Made by a program: the position numbers and the translations under genes
Part shown: in pieces, positions 11,164 to 21,741 of the stretch
Numbering within the stretch: the stretch's first letter is position 1
Layout of the letters: each line of letters opens with the position of its first letter
Origin: Carnegiea gigantea
Taxonomy: Eukaryota; Streptophyta; Magnoliopsida; Caryophyllales; Cactaceae
NCBI GenBank assembly: GCA_029747015.1
Contig: JAKOGI010000423.1
Coordinates: 177,056 to 241,055 of the forward strand
DNA length: 64,000 nt
Reading direction: 5' to 3'
Notes under the pieces: model-generated
Told to the model about the DNA's origin: nothing
Database searches by the model: none
What the model saw: only the letters and a program-made list of their open reading frames with translations

Positions 11164-12010
11164 AGTGTTTGGTTAGGAGAAGTTAATTTTCCTGAAAAAT
11201 AATTTTGCAAATGTTCATTGTTTAGCGCCATAAAGGATGAAAAATTATTTTCCAGTAAATCACCTTCACGCCAATGGAGTAAAATAATTCCCATTTTGGG
11301 AAGAAAGGAAATTGATTTTGTTACTTCTACTTTTTTACAATGTGATTAGCTAAAATTTAGGAACAAAACTCGACTGCAACAATTTAAATTGAAACTTGAC
11401 TATCCAACGGAAAAGAATAAAATAAGCTCAAATCCAAAGTTTTTGCGCAACATTTCAACATTTATATTCACCACGACAATTCAATAGACATTTTTTCACC
11501 ATTCAAGCAATTCAGTTATTTTTGGCCACTAAAACAATCTCAAAGGTTTGGATCGAAATTTGATTATCGGAAGGAAAGATTAAAAAAACTTCAATCCATA
11601 TTTTGAGTTAAACATTCCGTCACAGAGTCAACAGTTATCTTTGCCATAACAATCCAATTGACATTTTCCATCACCCAAATAACTTAGTTGACATTTTCCG
11701 CCACTAAAACAATTTTAACGGTCTGAACCGAAACTTAATTATCTGATAGCAAAGATTACAAGAAGTTAAAATCTGAATTTTGAGCTCAACATTTCTTCAT
11801 TTAGTCAACATTTATCTCTACTACCACAATTTAGCGGACATTTTTTATCACTTAAACAATTCAATTGATATTTTCTATCTTTGAATGGATAATGATTTAT
11901 CTTACACCAAATAATAAAAAATGTAATATAAAAATCCATTATCCTTGAAAAAAACATTTTCCAAAGAAAATGATTTTGTAGGAAAATCATTTCCCCTCAA
12001 ACAAACACCT
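11164..12010. mobile_element. non-autonomous DNA transposon or MITE with terminal inverted repeats
   Basis: The left end (AGTGTTTGGTTAGGAGAAG) and the reverse complement of the right end (AGGTGTTTGTTTGAGGGGAA) align over about 35 bp. A second inner match on TTTTCCT suggests long imperfect inverted ends. Inside are three diverged tandem units of about 165-175 bp, marked by gaaacttga/gaaatttga/gaaacttaa at 11391, 11554 and 11730. I could not find a target-site duplication, so the superfamily is not fixed; the end sequence resembles hAT-type elements. Confidence 0.6.
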
Positions 12011-12740
12011 AATGTTCCCAAAGTTGATCTTGGAAGCCCCAAGTCGTTATGGCTCACTATATTTTTCCGAAGCCTGTGCTTGACCAGCAACATGAATTTA
12101 ATACAATATATGAACATAGCTATCAATTAATTCAATTATTAAAGTATTGAAAAGCAGATTTTTTTATATGTTTAAGTTCAAATCTTACATATATTACATT
12201 AAAGTCTTAAAAAGTAGACTATACGTATTTAAAGATAAATCTTATGTATATTAAACTTTGTGCATTATTAACACTAATTTGTGCTCGTACTCTTGTAGAG
12301 GTATTTTCAATTTTTTAAAAATAATTTAGATAGCATATTTTATATAAGAGAATCTTAATTAAATGTTTTTGTAAAATGATCACACTTAAATTTTTAATAG
12401 TTATAAACTTATGGATATATAATTAGTTAATCACCCAAGAGTTTGTAATTTGAAAAAAAAAATTGAATAAATATTTTGATGAAACACTAAAATAACAATC
12501 CGATTAATGTTTTGGAAAGTACACAGGTCATACACAAGGAAAAATATAAGTTGTGCCATGCTTTTGCATGAGCTTTTATATGAACATAGCAGTCATTGAT
12601 GTCAAAATTAAAACTTGTACATATATTAAATAATTTGATACTTAACAGTATGCAAAAGATAATAACTTCCACAAACAAATGATAAGTTTAAGAATAAACT
12701 GATGTATACAACAATAATTTCACTTAAACAATAATAGTTA
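12011..12740. other. AT-rich intergenic DNA
   Basis: No gene is visible. Around 12130-12250 there is a short duplicated text (attaaagt..aaaagcagatt / cattaaagtcttaaaaagtagact) with B-box-like aagttcaaatctt, possibly two decayed SINE fragments. Confidence 0.4.
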
Positions 12741-13550
12741 AAATGCATTTTTTATGAGTTGCGCCAAACTTGGGATCTTAAAATGAGATTTCATCAACTT
12801 GTATTAGTTATGGCATCAAGAATTTTAATTTTCTAAATGATTTTACTAACTATTGAAGTGCACCATGTACTTGTATTTTTGCATCTCTATGTTTCTCGAT
12901 GATCTTACTAACTAATTATTGAAGGTGCACCATTAGTCGGTATTTTTCCATTTTCGTCCACCAATACCTATAAACTAATATCCAATGTTCATTTCAAAAT
13001 GTGTTCTTTTTCCATTTAAAAAGATAAAAAGTAAAACTAAAATAAAGAAAATATCTAACAACTATTATGTAATTAAAAATTTCATTTCAAGGAATATTAT
13101 ATGGAGATATAAATTCAAGCACCTTGATCATATAGCCACTGCTTTGCACCAATCTTATATGAGTATTTAAAATGTATTTTACATGAATTTGCACCAATCT
13201 CAGGATTATAAAATGAGGTTTCATCTACTCATATTAATCTTCTTATCAGTGGTTTTAATGTTTTTAAATGATTTTACCGATTGTTGAATGGCACCATCAA
13301 CTTATATTTTTGCATTGTTATGTTTCTAAAATATATGACTTTACTAACTAATTATTGAAGTGCACCATTAACCTAAATTTTTGCATTTATTTCTACCAAT
13401 ACCTATAAGCCAATATTCCATGCTTATTAAAACTAAATTGAAAAGAATATCTTACAACTATGGTATAATTAAATTTTCCAATTTAAAGAATATTAAATTG
13501 GGGTATGAATTCTGGCACCTTGATTATACAGCCAGTGCTTTGTACATGCT
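12741..13550. repeat. tandem duplication, unit about 429 bp
   Basis: The block starting aatgcattttttatgagtt at 12741 recurs, diverged, starting aatgtattttacatgaatt at 13170. Shared landmarks in the same order are aaaatgagatttcatc, ttactaactaattattgaag, ccaatacctataa and gcaccttgat. The unit has no coding potential; it is probably part of a decayed transposon. Confidence 0.75.
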
Positions 13551-15340
13551 CTAATTTGGTGTATAACCAATATGGCTAAATAACTAAAAATCTTCCAATA
13601 TTAATAGTTGGATAAATAGCAATATGATTGACAAAGGTTACATCAAATAACACATAAGTATCTAAACCACAGCTTTATCGCCTTATATTCCAGTTGGCTC
13701 TATGAACAAATAACTAAACAACATATCCATTATGAACCTGAGAAATAGCACATAAGTATCCGAACTATGACTTTATTGTTCCATATTTTTCTACTTGGCT
13801 CCATGAACAAATCATTGAACAACATATTCATGATGAACATGTGAAATAGAATAATGCAAACTTGAATATATTTGATGCTTCGATATGATATTAACTTCTT
13901 GTACCACTCTTGCTCTTCAAACTATCCAATATATAGCAACCAAAATCCGAACTGAAAATAAGTAATTAAAACCCATCTCATTCAACCATAACAAATGGGT
14001 CAATAATAAGAAAGTAGGACTTGAAAACAAATCTCGTAAGCAAAAGGGTTAACAAGGCACACAACCATATAAGGAATTGATCGCACTGACGTTCATGTCT
14101 GTGGGTACACTATAGGCAATATGATAAAACCAGCTGAAATCATCCACAAATATTAGGGAAAAAAAAGAAGCAAAGCTTTATTATCAAATAAGATTGAAAA
14201 CTGAAAAAAAAATTCAAAAAATTAAAACCGAGTGAGGAAGACTTAAATATAAAAAATAGACACCCATGTTGTGATTCAAATCTTTGATAAAAGAAAACCA
14301 AAATTCCTATAAAGATTAGTATGGACATTAAACACAAGATAATGATTGAGGAAGAGCTAATAGAAAAGTAGAAGAATGGGCAACTATAGGAACTGATCTA
14401 GATTACCTTAAAGAAGAAAATGCTATGAATTGATGAACCTACAACTGATGATCCCATAATAAGTGAAACGATTGTAGTTAATGTGGCCATTGTAGACAAT
14501 ATTAGAAATGAAGAATAATTAAATAAACAAAACATGGCAAACAAAATAACGGAAAAGAAATAAACTCAAATTCACAAATTAAAATTAGCCCTAATTCACC
14601 AAATGGACCTCAAATTCATGATTCACACCCAAATCTGAAGACATCAACCTACCATCTTCTAATCGACCTGAAAAATGATGCAAAGTTCTGCATCAACAGT
14701 GAATTATAGGAGCATGTACCCGTTGAGGTTGACATGAGGGAGCATCTGAAAGTGAGAGCGACTTGACTGATTTGGTGATATGATATATAGTAATTGTTGA
14801 AGACTGGAAAAGAAATGTAAATCTCATGGTGGTAGAGAAGAGGAGAGTAGGAGAGACAAAATAAAAAGGGAATGGGAAGCCGGGGAAAAGAGAAATGCCA
14901 GGGATTGAAGCATTGATTGAAAAGAGATGTTTGAGAGAGAGTGGGAAAAGTGGAAGGTTAGGGAAAGTTATTGGTAGAATCAAGGGAAGTTAGAGAGAGA
15001 GAGAGAGAGAGAGAGTTCCAGGTGAGTTTTTTTTTTTTTTTTTTTTAAGAAAAGAAAATTTAGGATGGTTAGATATAGAGATGAATCAAAATTTTCGAAA
15101 TTTGAAATTTAAATAGATATTAGACAGTAATTTTTCAGAAATTACCTATAATTCTAGTATTAAGGGAGGACAAGTTTATTAATCTATCATCATTCTACTA
15201 CTTATAATATAAAGATTTACACCAACAAGACGATGCTTGAGAAAAATGGTGCAAACCTTAGAAACCGTTCACCATACCCTTCTCCTTGTAAAGGAGGTTG
15301 TGGGTTGGTGGCCTAAAGCTTGGGTTTAGATTGGCTTGTT
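13551..15340. other. intergenic DNA with a 98-bp tandem duplication
   Basis: A two-copy tandem repeat covers about 13651-13847: cacataagtatc at 13651 and 13749, with ggctctatgaacaaat and ggctccatgaacaaat at matching places. From about 14700 to 15020 the + strand is strikingly purine-rich and ends in a (GA)n run followed by poly-T. Open frames in either strand have no recognisable family. Confidence 0.5.
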
Positions 15341-15344
15341 ATCC

Positions 15345-15485
15345 GTCTTTGATAATTAAGTCTTAGTTTAGTAGTTAAGGCTTAGGTTTTCGGGTACATT
15401 AAGTTCGAAATTCGAATATCGCCTGTCACGTTGTATTATATTATCTTTATGGCTCGTCTAAATTTAACCCAAAACAAAAAAAGGT
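15345..15485 (+). mobile_element. tRNA-derived SINE-like sequence
   Basis: An A-box-like stretch (TTAGTTTAGTAGTTAAGG, about 15362) is followed 40 nt later by a B-box-like AAGTTCGAAATTC (about 15405), then AT-rich text and an A-rich tail ending near 15482. This is the layout of a tRNA-derived SINE. It sits about 200 bp upstream of the following gene's ATG. Confidence 0.5.
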
Positions 15486-15693
15486 TCAGCCCATGATCTA
15501 AACCTTTTCTTCTTTTTTTTTTGGGTATGGAAAGCCCATGATCTAAACTAATAGGAGCCCAGCCCACTCCATTTTGGTAACAGCTTGAACGCGCATTGAT
15601 GCTTCATCCAACACCCCAGATTGCAAAAATGGCCGTTTCGCGCCCTAATTGTGTCTGGTTCTCTCCCCGCCATTGACGAACTTCACTACGAGA

Positions 15694-18600
15694 ATGAAGA
15701 AACGTTTCGATAACAACCCTAGAAAACGATCGCAAGCCTCTCGAAACCGATTTTGTTTGTCGACTTCTGACGAAGCTTCAGGTTCTCTCTCTCTTTCATC
15801 CTGCTCTTTCATCCCTCCTTCGATATCTCTTCCGGTGATCAGGGTTTCGGGTCAATTCATTTCGTGAATTGCAGTTTAATAAACTAGAAATTTCGTAATT
15901 CAGGTTCATCTTAGATGAATGTGAAATTTTGCGTTGATTTGATTGCGATGACCAATTGATAGTACAATCGATGAAAACCCCAAAAAGGCTTGAAATTCAG
16001 AATTATCATATTCTATAGTGATTTTTGCAATCCGCGTTTCTGATGGAGATTTTGTATGTGCACTGCAGTTTAGAAAGATTACAAGAGACTCTGTAAGCTT
16101 TGTTGTTTTTAGTTAGGAAAGAGAAAATCTGCGCTGCAAAATTTGAATCCAGTTAGATGAAGGGAAATAAGAGCAATCAAGAGCTTTGTTGCTCCATTGA
16201 ACACACTCAGAGATCAAGTATAACGAATCTCTTCGGTGTTTTTCTTTGGTTTTCTCCTCCAGATATTATTAACGCCAAAAAGGTGAAGTTCAAGGAAGCT
16301 GAAACTGAAGAAAATCATCCTTCAAGTCATAGATTTGATGCTTATTCCGCTCCATGTGAAGTAATAGAAGCTCCACAATGTAAAGCCTGTGAATATAGCT
16401 GTTCAATTTTCTGTTTCTCATCTGTTAAAGCTCTTCCAAAAATCCCAAACTTTTTTTTCCTTTTTTTTGGTTGGGGGGGGGGGGGGGGGGAACTGTAGCG
16501 GCATGTCTGGTGGTACCATGTTCGATGCTCTTCACCTGACCCATCAAACAATTTGCAGGTTCAAATGACCCAAAAACCTCTGAATATGCATTTTTCAAGA
16601 AATTAAAGGAAAATGTAGGCTGCACTTCTCGCCCAAATCCAGTGGATAGAGAGGGTATATCCTCCAAGAGTTTAAGGCCAAGCAAATATTTGGGAGGTAA
16701 GTTTATCATTGGTCTGCTCTTAAAGAAAATCCTTTGGGAAATGCAGATGACAAGATTGAATATGAACTGTTGAGTGTGGTTTCAATATGTTGCTGAGGTG
16801 GATCAGACATGATATCTTATGCAGAATTGGGTAGCTGGAAATATAATGATGTTAAGAAGTCTAAAACGGGTGATATTAGCTCTTTCCCATCTCCGAAAGA
16901 GGCTGCCTTAGGGGGTTCAGGTGCTTTACTGTGTGCTCCTATTTTTTGATGAAATTTTCGTGCACTTGATTACTTAACATGTTGGATATGACTTCAACAG
17001 CCACGAACAACGAGGTAGTTAAGGATCAGGAATGGTTCAAATCCTCAGTTCTTATCAAAACACCAACAGCCATTGATCTAGATTCCTTTCTTGCAAGCAA
17101 CACCAATGCATCAGCAAAACCAGGTAACCCGTTTTGTCAACTTCAACTCTTTCCAATCCAAAGTGTTGGAGGGAGCGCAAGTTTATCCAACATGTGAATT
17201 TTTATTGTCATTCGCCAAACGGTTAGTTGAATGGAAACTGTTATGTCACTGGCTCACCAGTGCTGGCTCTTCATGATTCATATGTGCGCTTCGGATATTG
17301 ATTAGTTTTTTTATTTTTATTTTTTGATAAACGATATGATTAGTTGTATGCATGGACCGTTTAGACCATGTCATGAAATCTATTTAATATCGTGGTAACC
17401 TTTATGTACAGAAACGCAATGCAGAGATCAAGATGTGTTTTCATTCAAGAGGCTGAAATTAAAGCAGCAAACTGTGAAGACCTTGTTTCCTGTAACTGAT
17501 GAACTCCCAAAGGAGTTAGGTGCATGACTGTCTTTTAAATTGCTTTGGCTTCTGTTCCTGTGACGAATATTGACAGATACTTTGCTAGGTGTGATGTGGT
17601 CTCTCTGCTCCTACGCCGGCTGCTTCCCGAGAATTGTGAAAACACTGTATGTCCTGTGATGTTTAGCCACTGAGCATGAATCTGACCTTTACTCCATTAG
17701 TCTTATACTATAACTCATTTTGGCTAAAAGATAATTATTTGTTAACAGCAATCAGAAAGCCTAAATCTGAGACAAGAAGAAATTGAAGACAAATTTCAGC
17801 TATCCTGTTTGCCTGATTCAAATATTCAATTTGAGGAGAATTGGGGAACTTCAAGGAAGCTTTTGAAGACTGAAGATGGTTACTTCTTACATAATGATGA
17901 CTCCCCTGGTTGGTGCCTAAAATTCAGGGGGAGACATCCTTACTGTGAAACAGTTGAAGACATTGACCATTCTGCTATTAGGCATGTTGACAGAGTGCTT
18001 CTTGGGTATGCAAGAAACAATGGGGGTAGCTCCTCAAATGATATTGATCCTGGGTCTTGGTCAAACACGCTTGGAGATGGAAATCGTTCGATGTGGAGAA
18101 ATGAAGGTTATGATTATCCTACTGAAGAAAGAAATATGTTGAAATGGAGAGATGATGATTATGATTATTCAACACCTAGCAATACAGACCCCAACATCAT
18201 CAAGCATGATGTATGTGGCCAGTTCTCACAAAATGATGTTGGCAGTTCCCACTCATGCAAATTTAGAGACGAGGCTCCTTCATATGGAGATCCTGATGGG
18301 GACTGTGGTTCCATTATGAAAGACATCAACACTGAGGGACGTTCTCTCAAGTACAAATGTGATGTGGCTAATAGTTCAATGTTATGTTCTGATCGGTGGT
18401 GTGACTCTGCATTTCATGGGTCATTTGAAAGGTTTGGATTTTCTCAATCCGGTGATCTCAAAGATTATGCTGAACCTAGTAATTCAGATGATTTCAAGTC
18501 TAGAAGAGAACCCTGCCCGCTTTTACTTCGCTGGGGAACCCATGAATTGGATATGCAAGAGTCATCACGTACTAATATGGAACTTGATTTATATGCTTCA

Positions 18601-19188
18601 TGTTCTACAGACAGTGAAGACCATTTACTTGCCCTGGAAAGTAATACTTCTGCGGTAGTATATTCATCATCCTTCCCTTGCAGCTACAAACTTCAGGATC
18701 GTATTATTCACAGATGTGCTCCGTTACCTTTATTATATGGTCCAGCACAACTTAACCTAGGTGATGATGGCTTTTTAAAGAACATAGTCAGGGGTAGCCA
18801 ATTATTCTTGCTTCCACAGAACCAGCTTCCCTTCACTGAAAATGTGGTGTTTGACTGGAACCGTTCTTCCACAGAACCTTTACTCCTACCTCAAATCTCT
18901 GATTCTGATATGGGGTTGAAATCCAATTTGCTGACTGGTTTCTCTGACAAGCAAGATGGCATTTCTACTGATGATGTTCTGCAACTTCTACAACAGGAAA
19001 ATCCAAGTTCGAAGCTTCTTCTTGAGAATGAGAAAACATCCCGATTAGAAGATTGGTCCTCGATGAATGTGCATATTCCTGCTCCCCAGGAGGTTTCATC
19101 TTGTCTGCAGCGTCATCAGGTGAGATGGATGGATCCAGAAAGCGAAACTTACAATGATGACAGTGATACAATGGCCAACTATTTGTGA
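15694..19188 (+). CDS. unrecognised plant protein, at least 8 exons
   Basis: I infer exons at 15694-15781, 16263-16379, 16559-16696, 16825-16920, 17001-17123, 17412-17519, 17589-17646 and 17749-19188. Exons 1-6 all join through phase-1 GT-AG introns with open frames. The N-terminus is very basic (MKKRFDNNPRKRSQASRNRF), suggesting a nuclear or nucleic-acid-binding protein. The last exon encodes about 480 residues rich in Ser, Asp and Asn, including SRKLLKTEDGYFLHNDDSPG, with no domain I recognise. The exon 6 to 7 junction is one base out of frame if the protein-like exon 7 frame (CDVVSLLLRRLLPENCENT) is used. Using a weaker donor at 17651 restores frame but gives an unlikely peptide. A strong-looking donor (CAG|GTGAG) near 19120 means the 3' end could also be spliced. 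A real gene is likely; the function is unknown. Confidence 0.72.
16470..16491. repeat. poly(T)-poly(G) homopolymer tract
   Basis: A T-rich run leads into a run of about 18 G within the intron between exons 2 and 3 of the unrecognised gene. Such tracts are prone to length error in sequencing. Confidence 0.9.
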
Positions 19189-19999
19189 TTGTGCTCTGAG
19201 GTGATTTCTAGATGCCTTGACTAAAGATTTGCTGCTGCAATGGGCAATTCCTTGGGCTTTTCATGGTCTTTCATTTTGTAAGCACAGGTAAATATACTGG
19301 CAGATTGACAGCAAGAGACAAAGTTGAGTATCACTATGTCGTGATCTATTGGTGGAAGTGGGCAAAAGAGTGGGTTGGACTGGGCCTGAATCAAACCCAG
19401 GTGTACTGGACCAATCATCCATGGCGCACCATATTAGATGGGCCTAGTTGAGCTTGCTTGCAGGGTTGTTAAACACATGGCCACCTAGCAAGGAACCGAA
19501 CTCACATGACAAAATAATTCAATTTACGATTATTGCCTTAGCCCAACTTGGCACAGAAGCGTATCCAGCTAGTCTCATCAATAGCACGAATCACCCACGG
19601 ACTAACCTACCCTTCTATTTTCTACGTTTTTTTTTTTTTGGGGGGGGGGGGTGTTTGGTTTGTAAACCTTGCAAAATTGACCCGAATCTTAAACAAACCA
19701 ACTAACCCATATCTTACTCAACACCCGAAATAGCTAACGAGAAGTGGACCTGAAACCGAAATTGATCCACCACTAGCAAATCTTTTCAAACTTAACTTTA
19801 TTTGCAAGATAAGCTTATTTAATCAAAAATTGAGTGATATGAATCTACCCGAACCGAAAATGACCTGATCCACATTCGAAACCAAAACAAATCTAATTCA
19901 TCTGAACAAACCCAGTCTGATCCGAAGTTAACCTGATCTGAAACCAAACTGAATGATCTATTTGTTAGGTCTCGTTGTTTGTAAGCTGGACATCCACTG
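19189..19999. other. intergenic DNA
   Basis: This probably starts with the 3' UTR of the preceding gene. A T10-G11 tract lies at 19628-19651. Text around 19670-19960 is full of gaaccgaaa, gacccgaat and ctgatccgaa-like words, as in decayed plant DNA transposons with GA-CCC-rich ends. No gene is seen. Confidence 0.45.
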
Positions 20000-20250
20000 G
20001 TCTCTGTGCCCCTATCTAGGAAAGATCTAGTGGGTTTGACAAGCCGAAGGGTGAAGGGTTAGTGGGTAAAGGCTGGCCCTAGGCCTAGTTGCTTCCATGC
20101 ATACCTCAAACGTGAGAGATGGATCGACATACCTCAGGATTCGAACCAAGGATTTTCCTTGGAAGGGGGGGAAGCAGATGTCATCAGGACAAAGCATGCT
20201 TGGCATGGACTACCGTAGCTTGGGTTGGCCTGTCTAGGGCCTCTGGGCTT
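20000..20250 (-). mobile_element. SINE-like fragment with a perfect pol III B box
   Basis: On the - strand GGTTCGAATCC (complement of 20137-20147) matches the tRNA B-box consensus exactly. The upstream - strand text (20240 to 20150) is moderately GC-rich and could be the rest of a tRNA-related head, but I cannot assign an A box. There is no cloverleaf, so it is not called as a tRNA. Confidence 0.4.
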
Positions 20251-21740
20251 TTAGTGTATTCTTTTAGCAACTTTTGGGACAAAAGTCAAACATGGGAAAA
20301 AGAAAACAGTCGACTTGCAGGATGAATAGCATGGCTTCATCATTATGTGACTCGACCTTGGTGTGCATAAAGCCTATCGCCATCTTTCTACAATAACTGC
20401 TATTGGACTCTATATTATATATAATCAATGAAATTGTAATTGACTAATTGGTGATGTCCTTTACACAGAAGATGTCCTTTTCTTTGTTTGTACAAATACA
20501 AACAAAAGAGACATGTGGGAAAGAATCTTGACAAGAGATTCTCATCTAAATCTCACTTATGTTGCCAGCTACATCTATTAGCAAATCAAAAAAAGTGAGC
20601 AAAAGGTTAGGCTTAATAAAAGGTAAAATTTATCGATTTTCCGAAGAATATATTTTACAAGTGTATTATTTAAAGCAAAATAGAAGTAAATTATAATCCT
20701 CAAAGTCCTTTCACAAGATCATATTAGAGTTTTCTCTATGATAACGAAAAGAAAATTACAATACGACGGAATTAGAGGTCTAAACAGAAATATCTTCTAT
20801 ATCTAGTGTGGTGCTCTATTTTCTTCTCTAAGGATATCTTTGATCGTGATGGTATTTCCCACTACTTTAGGTAATGAAGAGTATTTTGTATGAGTGCTTG
20901 GATTTCTCTTTATGCTTGAATTTCTCCTTTAAGCACTTGGATCAAAATTTTGCTGTCTCATTCGATGTAAATGTATTTGTACCTTGTTAGAATTGCTCCT
21001 TCAATTCTCCCTTATAAACAATTCATATACGATAAAAAAAATTTGTAGATTTTCTTCTTATACATAAACTTAGATGTAAATGTACTGTTGAACTATCGTG
21101 AGCACATAAAATATTATTAACTTCGCATAAATTACAACTTATAATATTAGACAAGCGACAACGTATACTACCAAATTAGCAATGGAGGTGCCGATCTTGC
21201 TTTTGCTCTTTTGCGTCTACAAGCCTACTATGATTTGCTAACTAAGCTACTAATATCCAAATGTAAAATTTATTGGGGGTTAAATTTTCATGTTAAGTTT
21301 AAGAACATTGACAAACAAGCTGTTACAACTTCATATAGCTAGTAGTATTGGAACACGTAAGCTTAATTTAGAGGCAACAGGATTAGTTTTGCCTCCTTGA
21401 AGAAAGCTCTATTTGTAACTACAAACTTGGTAACTAAGCTTTAATCTTCAACTAAATAAGCTTATATTGTTTGAGATTATGTCGAAATTTTGAGGCGTAA
21501 GAGGGACAGTCTGATTGTGAGGGGGCGTTTGATTATTAGAATTAGAATGGAAAAGAAAACTAAGAATGACATTTGGAAAAATAGAAATATATAGGATTTG
21601 ATTTCTAATATCATATATGTATGTTTGGTTGAATTAACTAATCAAATCATATACAGTAACAACTGTAGTAGCAACAATGGTACGTAGTAGGAGCTATAAC
21701 AGTACCAGCAGCATTATATCTATTTACGTACTAATGTATT
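20251..21740. other. AT-rich intergenic DNA
   Basis: No coding region or element boundary is visible. It may include the missing 3' part of the adjoining copia remnant, but no RT or RNase H peptide could be read here. Confidence 0.4.
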
Positions 21741-21741
21741 A

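Noticed and set aside
20110..20215. possible tRNA gene (- strand)
   Set aside because: The B box is perfect but no cloverleaf or A box could be assigned.
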